Shown: positions 53,624 to 61,076 of the stretch, piece by piece
Layout of the letters: every line of letters begins with the position of its first letter
Position numbering within the stretch: position 1 is the first letter of the stretch
DNA from: Bryobacteraceae bacterium
GTDB lineage: Bacteria; Acidobacteriota; Terriglobia; Bryobacterales; Bryobacteraceae
Assembly: GCA_019748195.1 (NCBI GenBank)
Contig: JAIEPW010000107.1
Location: forward strand, 1 to 61,076
Reading direction: 5' to 3'
Length of the DNA: 61,076 nt
Notes under the pieces: model-generated
Told to the model about the DNA's origin: nothing
Databases searched by the model: none
Seen by the model: only the letters and a program-made list of their open reading frames with translations
Translations under genes and position numbers: made by a program

Positions 53624-53629
53624 AGCCTT

Positions 53630-54832
53630 ATGCGAACCCGATTCTGGTTGTGTCCCCTCGTTTGCTCTTTCGCCTGGCAATCGCTGGCGCAGGAGCAGAA
53701 ACCTGTCGACGTGCGTATTGTGGGTCACATCAACAAACCCGCGCAAATAACAGCCACTGGAGAGCGCATCCTAGGACTGAAAGTGCCCGCCGGATTCCGG
53801 GTCCAGCGATTCGCGTCGCAACTTGGAAATCCGCGGATCCTTGCCGTGGCCCCGGATGGCGCCGTGTATGTTACCCGCCGGGAAACGGGCGATCTTCTCA
53901 TGCTCCGGGATACCGACGGCGACGGCGTCTCCGACCAGCAGACGGTAGTGGCGAAGAAGCCGGATCTGCACGGCGTCGCCATCGACGGCAACCGGGTTTA
54001 TCTCGCTACCGTTCGCGAGGTCTACGCCGCGGAGCGACGTCAAGATGGCTCGCTGGGCGAACTGAAGCAGATTCTGGCCGGGTTGCCCGACGGCGGTCAG
54101 CACCCCAACCGCACGCTCGCCGTGGGACCGGATCGCATGTTGTACGTCAGCGTCGGAAGCTCGTGCAACGCTTGTCCGGAAACCAATGCGGAGCATGCCA
54201 CCATGCTGCGCGCCGGGCTGGACGGTGAGTCCCGTGAGATCTACGCAACCGGGCTCCGGAACACGATCGGATTCGGCTGGCATCCCGCCACAGGCGAGAT
54301 GTGGGGCGCCGATCACGGCATCGACTGGCTGGGTGACGACGACCAGCCGGAAGAGCTGAACCGGATCGAAAAGGGCGCCGCGTATGGCTGGCCTTACGTT
54401 TATGGAATGGGCAAGATCAACCAGGCGGTCCAATCCCCCAAGGGCAGAACCAAGGAGGAATGGGCGGCCAGGAGCCGCCAGCCGGCGCTCGAATACACGG
54501 CTCATGCAGCGCCCATGCAGATGGTGTTCTATTCCGGCAGCCAATTCCCCCCCGAGTACCGCGGCGACGCTTTTGTCGCCATGCGCGGCTCCTGGAATCG
54601 CAAGCCTCCCAGCGGCTATGAAGTAGTTCGAATCCGATTCCGGAATGGGAAGCCGGCAGCCATCGAGCCGTTCCTCACCGGATTTCTGACCGGCGCGGGC
54701 GAGAACTGGTCGCAGTTCGGCCGCCCCGTTGGCGTCGCGGTTGCCCGCGACGGCGCCCTGCTGGTGTCCGACGATACCAACGGCTGCATCTACCGGGTCT
54801 CGGCGGTCCCGGCGAACACCTCGGACCGTTGA
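53630..54832 (+). CDS. secreted PQQ-dependent sugar/sorbosone dehydrogenase-like protein
   Basis: The protein has 400 aa. The signal peptide is residues 1-20 (ending S-L-A-Q). It is a six-bladed propeller of the soluble glucose/sorbosone dehydrogenase group: V-P-A-G-F-R-V-Q-R-F-A, G-G-Q-H-P-N-R-T-L-A-V-G-P-D (H for the catalytic histidine block), Y-A-T-G-L-R-N-T-I-G-F-G-W-H-P, W-G-A-D-H-G-I-D and A-F-V-A-M-R-G-S-W-N-R. It would oxidise a sugar in the periplasm with PQQ. No PQQ synthesis genes are in the window. Its last 43 bp overlap the end of the convergent sigma factor gene. Confidence 0.88.
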   Translation: MRTRFWLCPLVCSFAWQSLAQEQKPVDVRIVGHINKPAQITATGERILGLKVPAGFRVQRFASQLGNPRILAVAPDGAVYVTRRETGDLLMLRDTDGDGVSDQQTVVAKKPDLHGVAIDGNRVYLATVREVYAAERRQDGSLGELKQILAGLPDGGQHPNRTLAVGPDRMLYVSVGSSCNACPETNAEHATMLRAGLDGESREIYATGLRNTIGFGWHPATGEMWGADHGIDWLGDDDQPEELNRIEKGAAYGWPYVYGMGKINQAVQSPKGRTKEEWAARSRQPALEYTAHAAPMQMVFYSGSQFPPEYRGDAFVAMRGSWNRKPPSGYEVVRIRFRNGKPAAIEPFLTGFLTGAGENWSQFGRPVGVAVARDGALLVSDDTNGCIYRVSAVPANTSDR

Positions 54833-55428
54833 TCCCCGAGCGTCTCCCGGAGCAACCGCAGCCCTCGCCGGATGCGCGTCTTCACCGTCCCCAACGGCTG
54901 GCCCGTTCTTCCGGCGATCTCGGTGTGGGAAAGATCCTCGAAAAACGCGAGGTCCACCACCTCGCGTTGCGCCCGGGGAAGCGCCTCCAGCGCTCGCCGC
55001 AAATGCCTGGCCCGGCGCGCCTGGTCCAGGACGCGCTCCGGCGAACCGCCGGGAAGGGCAGGATCGGCGTTTTCCAACCCTTCAAACGCGCCTTGCCGCT
55101 TCGCCCGCAATCGATCGATCGCTCGTGTTCGCGCGATCATCGCCAGCCAGGTATGCGCCGAGCCTCGCTGATGATCAAACCGCCTCGCCGTTCGCCACAC
55201 CTGCAGGAACGTGTCGGCGGCCACTTCCTCCGCGTCGGCCGCATTGCGCAGGATCCGCAGCGTCATCAGGCCCACCAGACGCGAACTCTCCGCGTGTAGC
55301 TCGGCCATGGCTTCGGTGTCGCCTTCAGCGATCCTCCGGATGTACTCGTTCCAGGAGCCGCGCGGGGGCGGGGGAGCCGGCAGCCGGGCGGGCGCCGGAA
55401 GGGGCGGGAATTGCGCAACGGAAGTCAT
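54790..55428 (-). CDS. RNA polymerase ECF sigma factor
   Basis: The protein has 212 aa from ATG 55428, which overlaps the stop of the small upstream gene (ATGA). A Pro-rich N-terminus is followed by sigma region 2 (D-A-E-E-V-A-A-D-T-F-L-Q-V-W-R-T-A then H-T-W-L-A-M-I-A-R-T-R-A-I-D-R-L-R) and region 4 (L-P-R-A-Q-R-E-V-V-D-L-A-F-F-E-D-L-S-H-T-E-I-A, then G-T-V-K-T-R-I-R-R-G). It resembles SigK/RpoE-like ECF groups. No anti-sigma gene with a zinc-finger or TM segment is adjacent. Confidence 0.93.
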   Translation of the reverse strand: MTSVAQFPPLPAPARLPAPPPPRGSWNEYIRRIAEGDTEAMAELHAESSRLVGLMTLRILRNAADAEEVAADTFLQVWRTARRFDHQRGSAHTWLAMIARTRAIDRLRAKRQGAFEGLENADPALPGGSPERVLDQARRARHLRRALEALPRAQREVVDLAFFEDLSHTEIAGRTGQPLGTVKTRIRRGLRLLRETLGDQRSEVFAGTAETR

Positions 55429-55619
55429 TCGCCTGAGTCCTCGGTTTCGGTTGGGGGTGTGGTGCGCACCTGCCGGTTCCACTCATCCATCCATTTCGCC
55501 GCCTCCGCCAGGTCGGCCACCCGGCATTGGGTTCCAGTCTGGATATGCTCGATCGAAACGGGCAGCTTGCGGCCGTCCTCGGCCAGCCAGCAGCGGATCA
55601 GATAAGAACTGTGGGTCAC
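55425..55619 (-). CDS. small conserved-looking protein, translationally coupled to the ECF sigma factor
   Basis: The protein has 64 aa, with a stop overlapping the sigma-factor ATG. It opens S-S-Y-L-I-R-C-W-L, then I-E-H-I-Q-T-G and an amphipathic helix A-E-A-A-K-W-M-D-E-W-N. No signal or TM segment and no zinc-binding cluster. The overlap and smooth fold pattern argue that it is real. It might modulate the sigma factor, but no family was recognised. Confidence 0.65.
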   Translation of the reverse strand: MTHSSYLIRCWLAEDGRKLPVSIEHIQTGTQCRVADLAEAAKWMDEWNRQVRTTPPTETEDSGE

Positions 55620-55731
55620 CGGAAACGAGCTTGCCGGACCCGGCTTCCAGCCGCCGGCCAGGGCGCTGGCGCGGGACTTCCATTCCGCTTCCAGACTGGA
55701 TGTTGCTGAATCGAAGAGAAAAGGAACTTTG

Positions 55732-58032
55732 CTACGGGAGCCGTAATTTCGCCATCAGGGCTTGAAAACGGGGGTGACCACGGAGGGAATCGTATTGCGG
55801 ATCGGCCCCGATGTAGACGATCGGGACGCTTTTCTCGGCCAGCGACCTCTCCAACCAGGTCAACGCGTTGTCCCGGTCGTCCATGCGGAGGTATAACTGC
55901 GCGACTTGGATCGGCGGGACAAAGGAACTCCGCGAGCGCTTCAGCAGAATCTCCGTCCACGCCCCGAGAGCCGCGCGATAGGCCGGACGCCCTGCCGGCG
56001 ATTTCTCCCGCGCGCCCTCCACCGCCGCAAGGATCTCCTTCTCTCCAGAGGCCCGCAGCATGCGCAGCGCTTCTTCAAGCGATTCCTCGTAACGCCCGGT
56101 GAGGTGATGGACCATCATCAGATCTTCATGAGCCACCACGAAATCCGGGTCTAACTCGAACACCTTGCGGTAGCGCCGCGCCGCTTCGTCAAAGCGGCGG
56201 CGAAAGTGGACGGGATAGGCGGCGTTGGTTTGAATGATCCGCGACAGCGGATCCAGTTCCAGGGCGAGCGTGAGCTCCGCGGTCGCATCGTCCCATCTTT
56301 TCAACGAGTTCAGGTGAACCCCGTACCAGTGGCGGGCGGTGGCGTGACCCGGATTCAGCTCCAGCGCGCGGCGAAACGCTGCCTGCGCCTCCGGCCACTC
56401 CCAGTCATATAGCGCCTTGATCATTCCCAGCGATGTGTACGCGTCCGCGGACTGAGGGTCCAAATCCAGCGCCTTACGCACCATCGCCGCCGCCTTCGGG
56501 AAGTACTCACGAGGCGGAGCATGGCGAAATCCGAGCAGTCCGTACACATCCGCGAGCCCGGTATAAGCGGCCGCGAACGCCGGATCCTGAGCGGCGGCCT
56601 GCAACAGGTATTTCTCGGCGCGCAGAAATCCTTCCCGCGTACGCTGGCTGAAGTGATAGCGGCCCAGCAGATAATTCCGGTAGGCTTCTGCGTTCGCGGT
56701 TTGCGGCTGGCCGAATCGCGCCGCCTGGGATGCTTCGGGCCGCGCGCCCAGCGCGGCGGCCAGCTCGGAGGACACCCGCGCCTGCGCCATCGACAAACTG
56801 GAATCGTCAAGCTCGAATTGCCGTCCCCAGATGCGAGCCCCGTCCCGAACGTCCACCAGCTCCGCCGTCACGGCGACCGCTGTTCCGCGCTGCCGCACGG
56901 AACCCGTCACCACTCCATCCACGCGCAGGGCGCGGCCCATCTCGCGCGGATCGCCGGTGTTGCCCTTGTACTGGAAGACGGTGCTGCGAGCCATCACGCG
57001 AACGCCCGGAAGTCCCGACAGATTGTTGATGACGCTTTCGGTCAGACCGTCCGAGAGGTACTCCAGAGCCGATGTGCTGTCGAAAGGCAGAACCGCGATG
57101 GAACGAATCGCCTGTTGCCGGGGCGCGAGCTGAAACCAGGCCGCGCTCGCCAGGGCGATTGTAAGCACTCCGGCGGCGAGCCAATAACCGCGGCGCGAAG
57201 GTACTGCCGCAATCGCCGCCGGCGGAAGAGGGACTTTGTCCGGCTGGGAACTCGAAGCCGGCGTCCCGCCCCCGGATGCGATCTCCTCGTAAAGCTGCCG
57301 CGTCGCAGTCTCAGGCACGGCATCCAGTTCGGCGCGCAACGCATCCTGGCATTGCCGGAATTGCGCCAGCGCCAGATGCCGGTTGCTGGTAGCCGCGAAC
57401 AGGCGCATCAGAGCCCGGTGCGCGACCTCGTTACAGCGATCCGCCGCGATAGCACGCTGCCACAATTCGATCGCCCGGCTGAATTCGCCGGCCGCCTCCT
57501 GTCGCGCGGCGGCCCTGGCCAGCAGTTCCTGAAACAGCCGCGAAAGGCGTTCGCGAGGCCCGGTGGCCCAATCCTCGAAGCGGTCCTCGGGAAGCAGAAC
57601 GCCGGTGTACAGTTCCAGCGCCGGATCGAGCGCGGCTGAATCCGAACCCGACAGCGCCGCGGCGCCCAGCCGCTCGAACTCCGTGGCATCGATCCAAACC
57701 GCCGAGGGGGCCGTCAGCGCCAGCCGTTCCTCGACGTTGCTCAAGTACAGCGACCCTCGCCCATCCTTCAGATCCGGTTGCAGGGCGCGGCGCGCGGCGT
57801 GAATTGTTTTGTGGAGGTTGTTCTGCGCGACCCCTGGTTCCGCCTCCGGCCACATCAACTCGGCGAGCTGTTCCCGATGCAGCTCGCGGTTCGGCGCGAG
57901 AGCAAGCAGCTTCAACAGCGTTTTCGACTTGCGCCGGCCCCACGCCCCGTCGTCGACCGGGCGGCCGTCCACCAGCACTCGAAAAGAGCCAAAGAGCCGG
58001 ATTTCAAGCGTGCCCGATCCAGACATGGACAA
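55732..58032 (-). CDS. BTAD/SARP-like DNA-binding protein with TM, FlgO-like and TPR domains
   Basis: The protein has 766 aa. An OmpR/SARP-type winged helix covers residues 8-105 (R-L-F-G-S-F-R-V, R-R-K-S-K-T-L-L-K-L-L-A-L-A, L-W-P-E-A). A BTAD-like helical domain spans 110-255, a TM helix 283-302, and a FlgO/TolB-like domain about 311-430 (S-I-A-V-L-P-F-D-S-T). TPRs fill about 440-760. This is a membrane-tethered transcription factor architecture similar to CadC: cytoplasmic DNA binding, periplasmic sensing. Its target is unknown. It shares its direction with the DUF4331 operon behind it. Confidence 0.9.
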   Translation of the reverse strand: MSMSGSGTLEIRLFGSFRVLVDGRPVDDGAWGRRKSKTLLKLLALAPNRELHREQLAELMWPEAEPGVAQNNLHKTIHAARRALQPDLKDGRGSLYLSNVEERLALTAPSAVWIDATEFERLGAAALSGSDSAALDPALELYTGVLLPEDRFEDWATGPRERLSRLFQELLARAAARQEAAGEFSRAIELWQRAIAADRCNEVAHRALMRLFAATSNRHLALAQFRQCQDALRAELDAVPETATRQLYEEIASGGGTPASSSQPDKVPLPPAAIAAVPSRRGYWLAAGVLTIALASAAWFQLAPRQQAIRSIAVLPFDSTSALEYLSDGLTESVINNLSGLPGVRVMARSTVFQYKGNTGDPREMGRALRVDGVVTGSVRQRGTAVAVTAELVDVRDGARIWGRQFELDDSSLSMAQARVSSELAAALGARPEASQAARFGQPQTANAEAYRNYLLGRYHFSQRTREGFLRAEKYLLQAAAQDPAFAAAYTGLADVYGLLGFRHAPPREYFPKAAAMVRKALDLDPQSADAYTSLGMIKALYDWEWPEAQAAFRRALELNPGHATARHWYGVHLNSLKRWDDATAELTLALELDPLSRIIQTNAAYPVHFRRRFDEAARRYRKVFELDPDFVVAHEDLMMVHHLTGRYEESLEEALRMLRASGEKEILAAVEGAREKSPAGRPAYRAALGAWTEILLKRSRSSFVPPIQVAQLYLRMDDRDNALTWLERSLAEKSVPIVYIGADPQYDSLRGHPRFQALMAKLRLP

Positions 58033-58084
58033 AAGTACACAACCATGTCAGGATACCATCCGGCTCCTCGGCGCTTGTTCGTTT

Positions 58085-58852
58085 CTACGGGACGGCGAAC
58101 GTCAGCGAGGCCCAGAAGCTCTCCCAATCGGCCTGCTGCTTGTTCCCGGCGCGCTCCATGGCGACGGCGTGCAGCCGCCAATGACCCGACCGGGAGAGCG
58201 GAATCGCGATCCGGCCATCGTCCCCCGTGCGGCCGGCGATCACGGTCTTACCCGATTGATTCGCAACCTGCACTTGCACTCCGGCCGCGGGCGATCCGCG
58301 GAACAGAAGCCGCACCGGGAGCCGATCGCCCGGCTTGAGACCGGCGGGATCGGCCTCCGGCACAAACTCGAACAGCAGGCCCGCGGGCCGGGCGAACTCC
58401 GCGCTGGGGGAACCGCTGACCAGCAGCGTCTTTGCGAATTTGGAGTACAGCTCGCGCCCCGGCCTCAGCGTCTCGCCGTTCTCCCTGCGCCAGGCGATCA
58501 CCTGATCCAGGCCCTCCTCCCGCAGATACTCTTCGAACTTCGCCGGAGCAAGTTGCAGGAATCTCGGCGCGCTGCTCAGGGAAGCCGACAGCGAACCCTG
58601 GTTCATCGGTTTCGCGTACCCCAGCGTGATCTTGCCGACGATGGCGAAGTCGCCGATCGGCGTCCCGTCGGACAGGCGGGCATCGCGGATTCGCGCCGGG
58701 TCCATGGGCCCCTCCGATTCAGGAAACGAATCGCCCACGTGCAGCGCGATCGCGATGCGTTCGCCGGGCTTCACCTGGAAGCTGCCGGGCATCAGGTACA
58801 GGTCATGCGCGAAAGCGCTGACCGGCAGGACCAGAAGGATGGCGGTTTTCAT
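58085..58852 (-). CDS. secreted DUF4198 family protein
   Basis: The protein has 255 aa with a signal peptide (residues 1-15, ending A-F-A) and mature N-terminus H-D-L-Y-L-M-P, the hallmark opening of DUF4198 proteins. G-E-R-I-A-I-A-L-H-V-G-D-S-F and a C-terminal Ig-like module (P-V-R-L-L-F-R-G-S-P-A-A-G-V then G-R-T-G-D-D-G-R-I) are visible. Family relatives are linked to metal (nickel/cobalt) uptake, but the function is unproven. The start overlaps the stop of the TPR gene by 4 bp. Confidence 0.85.
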   Translation of the reverse strand: MKTAILLVLPVSAFAHDLYLMPGSFQVKPGERIAIALHVGDSFPESEGPMDPARIRDARLSDGTPIGDFAIVGKITLGYAKPMNQGSLSASLSSAPRFLQLAPAKFEEYLREEGLDQVIAWRRENGETLRPGRELYSKFAKTLLVSGSPSAEFARPAGLLFEFVPEADPAGLKPGDRLPVRLLFRGSPAAGVQVQVANQSGKTVIAGRTGDDGRIAIPLSRSGHWRLHAVAMERAGNKQQADWESFWASLTFAVP

Positions 58853-59505
58853 GGTTGCTTCTCCGTTTTCATCAGTTTCGCCAGCCGCGCGGCGGGCAGG
58901 TAGCCGGGCAGCAGTTTGGTTGCTCTTTCCAGCAGTTGCTCCGCTTCCGGCTTACGGTCCAGTTTCCAGGCCAGCCGGGCGGCATCGGTCAGGATGGAAG
59001 CGCGCAGTTGCGTATCGGAGTTGGGGGTCGCCTGATAGGCGTTCACCAGCATCTCGCGGGCTCCGGTGTGGTCGTTCAGATGCTCGCGAACCGCGGCCGC
59101 GCGAGTCAGGCTGCGGGGATCGCGATCGCGGAGGTCGAGCATCCATTGCGCCGCGCGTTCCGCCTCGGACGTTTTTCCGAGCGGCAAGGCGGCGTCCACG
59201 ATCAGAGCGTAGGCATCCAGATCGTCAGGCGCCTCCGCGTTCCGCTTGCGGGCCTCATCCAGGGCCGCTTCCAGCTTGCCTTCGGCCAGGCGCAAGCGCG
59301 CGGTCAGGAGCCGCTTCGGATAGCCATCGGGCAGCATGGCGATTTCTTCCGCGCTCCGCGCGAGCAGCGCGGGATCGCCTGTGGCGAAGTAGCGATCCAG
59401 TAGCTGCGGCGGAGCTTGCGCTCCCGCCGTTGCCGGCAGGAGCGCAAACAGGACCGCGGCGGTGAGCAACGAGGGAAAGTGCCGCATCGCCAGGGGCTCC
59501 CTCAT
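58849..59505 (-). CDS. exported TPR protein
   Basis: The protein has 218 aa from ATG 59505, inside an ATGA overlap with the DUF4331 stop; ATG 59487 also gives a good signal peptide (residues to A-G-A-Q-A). The rest is four to five TPR-like helical pairs (A-R-L-R-L-A-E-G-K-L-E-A-A-L-D-E-A, A-R-L-A-W-K-L-D-R-K-P-E-A-E-Q-L-L). It probably scaffolds or binds the DUF4331 and DUF4198 partners between which it lies. Confidence 0.85.
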   Translation of the reverse strand: MREPLAMRHFPSLLTAAVLFALLPATAGAQAPPQLLDRYFATGDPALLARSAEEIAMLPDGYPKRLLTARLRLAEGKLEAALDEARKRNAEAPDDLDAYALIVDAALPLGKTSEAERAAQWMLDLRDRDPRSLTRAAAVREHLNDHTGAREMLVNAYQATPNSDTQLRASILTDAARLAWKLDRKPEAEQLLERATKLLPGYLPAARLAKLMKTEKQP

Positions 59506-61058
59506 TGCACCGGACCGCCTCCCGGTTCGCCCGGATCCACGTGCCGCCGATTGCGCCCGCTGGGGCAATCGGCCAGGTAGGGGAATTCCAGCCGGAACGG
59601 CGCGTCGTTGGAGTTGACGCCGTCACCCAGGCGGTTGTTGGGGAAGCGGTTGAAATCGGGACCAGACAGGACGCCGCCCGCTACCACGCGAAGCGCGATG
59701 TCCACCACGTCATCCATGAGACGCCGGCCGTTCGGGAAGCCCGCTCCGTCGCCGCCGAGCAGACCCAGGCGGCTGGCCCGATCCGGCGGTGTCGCCGATA
59801 CCCCGGTGTTCAGCCGCAGCATGTCCGCGATGGGGCCCGCCGGCGTATTCGGGGCGGCGATGGGAGCGCTGTAGAGCACCAGCGGCAGCAGGTCAGACCG
59901 GGGCGCCGGCGGGATCGGCAGCACTCCCGCGGTCAACGCGTTCACCACCCGCGGCAGGGCGGGATCCAGCACGAACTTGCCGAACTGGGTGTCGTTCTTC
60001 GGCTGATCCATGCTGAACCGGTCCTTCGATCCGATTCCGATGACCAGTTCGTTTACCAGGGGATTGCCGATGCGCTGCACCTGGCGCAGATCGCCGATAT
60101 GGAACTCGCTCTCTGGGGAGCGCCGGACGGTGACGCGCGGGCGGGAGGTAGTGGCCCACACGCCGATGGTGGCGGCGGGCGATGCGGCCGGCTCCCGGCG
60201 GTGCGTGCGGGTCAGCATTTCAATCGGCACTTGCACGGCGATCGCGTTCACTGCGTATCCCGAGACAGTGTCCGAGGCGAAGTTGGTGGTGGCGGCATCC
60301 TCCGTATTGGTGAGAACACCCGGCACGCCGCTTCCCAGGGTGCGCAGATTAATCGTGTCGAACGCCGCGCCCAGATCGATAAAGAACGGATCGTCCACAG
60401 TGCCGGCGAACAACTGAATGCCGTTCGGCAGCCGGTACGTGCCTTCCTTCACCAGCGCGGGATAGTCCATGGTGCGCGGGCCGATGTTGCCCGGAACCAC
60501 GCGGAACGGACGGTTGCGCAGCGCCAACTGTTCCGGCGCGAAGCCGGTGGTCATGATCACTTCGTAGCTCTGGCGCTGGCCGAGGCCGGGGCTCTCGAGC
60601 GAGTTGATGCGCGGCGGCACGATCAGCGTGCCCGGCGGCACCGGCGCGGGCGAGTTCGAGGGAGCGCGCACGCCATCCCCGGCGCCGGCCATCGCCGTGA
60701 ACAGGTCCGGCAGCGTCTGCTCCGTCTTGAAGCGGAACGAGAAGCTCACGTCGGCTTCGGCGTCGTTGTTGTTGTCCACGTGGATCTCGTACACGATGTT
60801 GGGATCGAAAGGGAAAAACGTGGGACCGTTCGCGGGTTCCAGCAGCGGATCCACGCAAAGGATCAGGGTTACCGTGGAGGGGGCTTCCCCCACTCTCTGG
60901 TTCGGACCGTAGCTGACGAACGCGTACAGGTCCGTGATGTCAGCCTTGTGGTCGAGGGCCGTGATCGGCGCTTCGCGGTGATTCGAAGCCAGCGCCGCCT
61001 CCGGGAGGAGCATTACGCCCGCCATCATCCAGGCGAGCGGGATTTTCAGTTGTCTCAT
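59502..61058 (-). CDS. secreted DUF4331 family protein
   Basis: The protein has 518 aa from ATG 61058, preceded by AAGGAG at the right spacing. The signal peptide covers residues 1-25 (ending A-L-A). The mature start S-N-H-R-E-A-P-I-T-A-L-D-H-K-A-D-I-T-D-L-Y-A-F is the DUF4331 signature. The interior has V-P-I-E-M-L-T and G-N-P-L-V-N-E-L-V-I blocks. The function is unknown. First gene of a DUF4331-TPR-DUF4198 operon with 4-bp overlaps throughout. The 18 bp to the window edge hold only the ribosome site. Confidence 0.88.
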   Translation of the reverse strand: MRQLKIPLAWMMAGVMLLPEAALASNHREAPITALDHKADITDLYAFVSYGPNQRVGEAPSTVTLILCVDPLLEPANGPTFFPFDPNIVYEIHVDNNNDAEADVSFSFRFKTEQTLPDLFTAMAGAGDGVRAPSNSPAPVPPGTLIVPPRINSLESPGLGQRQSYEVIMTTGFAPEQLALRNRPFRVVPGNIGPRTMDYPALVKEGTYRLPNGIQLFAGTVDDPFFIDLGAAFDTINLRTLGSGVPGVLTNTEDAATTNFASDTVSGYAVNAIAVQVPIEMLTRTHRREPAASPAATIGVWATTSRPRVTVRRSPESEFHIGDLRQVQRIGNPLVNELVIGIGSKDRFSMDQPKNDTQFGKFVLDPALPRVVNALTAGVLPIPPAPRSDLLPLVLYSAPIAAPNTPAGPIADMLRLNTGVSATPPDRASRLGLLGGDGAGFPNGRRLMDDVVDIALRVVAGGVLSGPDFNRFPNNRLGDGVNSNDAPFRLEFPYLADCPSGRNRRHVDPGEPGGGPVQ

Positions 61059-61076
61059 ACGTCTCCTTAACAATTC

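Noticed and set aside
53590-53630. Possible tRNA on the minus strand (GGGGTTCGACTC)
   Set aside because: The T-arm-like hairpin has a misplaced loop, and no acceptor stem, D-arm or anticodon arm can be folded from the flanking bases, which encode a signal peptide.
59505-61070. 521-codon plus-strand ORF opposite the DUF4331 gene
   Set aside because: Histidine/arginine-rich mirror translation without motifs; the minus-strand gene has a signal peptide, ribosome site and family signature.
1-61076. CRISPR arrays, insertion sequences, prophage or integrase genes
   Set aside because: No spaced direct-repeat array, transposase or integrase motif was seen in any frame; the only tandem array is the coding repeat at 37235-37564.

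Overview
The window is a high-GC, densely coded bacterial chromosome segment, most consistent with Acidobacteriota (Bryobacterales / Candidatus Solibacter-like). This is an inference from gene content: an Oar-type TonB receptor with an N-terminal carboxypeptidase-regulatory domain, secreted multi-domain carboxypeptidase-regulatory-like proteins, DUF4331/DUF4198 secreted proteins, many TPR proteins, a meso-DAP type MurE (DNPR motif), and a complete division and cell-wall cluster. No rRNA, tRNA, CRISPR array, phage or insertion sequence was recognised.

Layout. (1) 1-8960: a four-gene, 4-bp-overlapping envelope operon. It encodes a giant TPR protein cut by the left edge, a DUF3352-like exported protein, a compact penicillin-binding-protein-like transpeptidase and a SpoIID/LytB protein. 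(2) 8963-11160: a GNAT acetyltransferase and an MFS transporter, divergent. (3) 11292-27498: the dcw cluster mraZ-rsmH-ftsL-ftsI-murE-murF-mraY-murD-ftsW-murG-murC-ftsQ-ftsA-ftsZ, all on the plus strand. Three 10-bp-spaced TGG(T/A)C repeats just before mraZ look like its own operator, and a possible internal promoter precedes murC. murB and ddl are absent from their usual place. (4) 27551-33303: pdxS, a degenerate J-domain protein, a beta-lactamase-fold serine hydrolase, a CaiB/BaiF CoA-transferase and a radical SAM protein. (5) 33587-37837: a NarL-type response regulator, a YpfJ-type metallopeptidase, an M20 peptidase, a small membrane protein and a secreted protein joining LEA-like 22-residue repeats to a ComEA-like helix-hairpin-helix.

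(6) 37838-43856: an ALDH7-type aldehyde dehydrogenase in an operon with a SplB-like radical SAM protein, then a TonB receptor ending in a strong UUCG terminator. (7) 43913-46578, minus strand: an overlapping purC-cvpA-gph-pdxT operon, so pdxT lies about 15 kb from pdxS. (8) 46661-49027: a glycosyltransferase/methyltransferase fusion followed by a nucleotide-sugar epimerase. (9) 49032-53534: a lytic transglycosylase, two tandem carboxypeptidase-regulatory-like paralogues and a frameshifted ybaK. (10) 53630-61058: a PQQ-type sugar dehydrogenase, an ECF sigma factor with a translationally overlapped 64-aa gene, a BTAD-TM-TPR regulator, and a DUF4331-TPR-DUF4198 operon.

The central theme is envelope biogenesis. 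The dcw cluster supplies peptidoglycan precursors and the divisome. The first operon, the lytic transglycosylase, CvpA and the glycosyltransferase pair add wall remodelling or surface functions. PLP synthesis, purine synthesis and degradative enzymes fill the spaces between.
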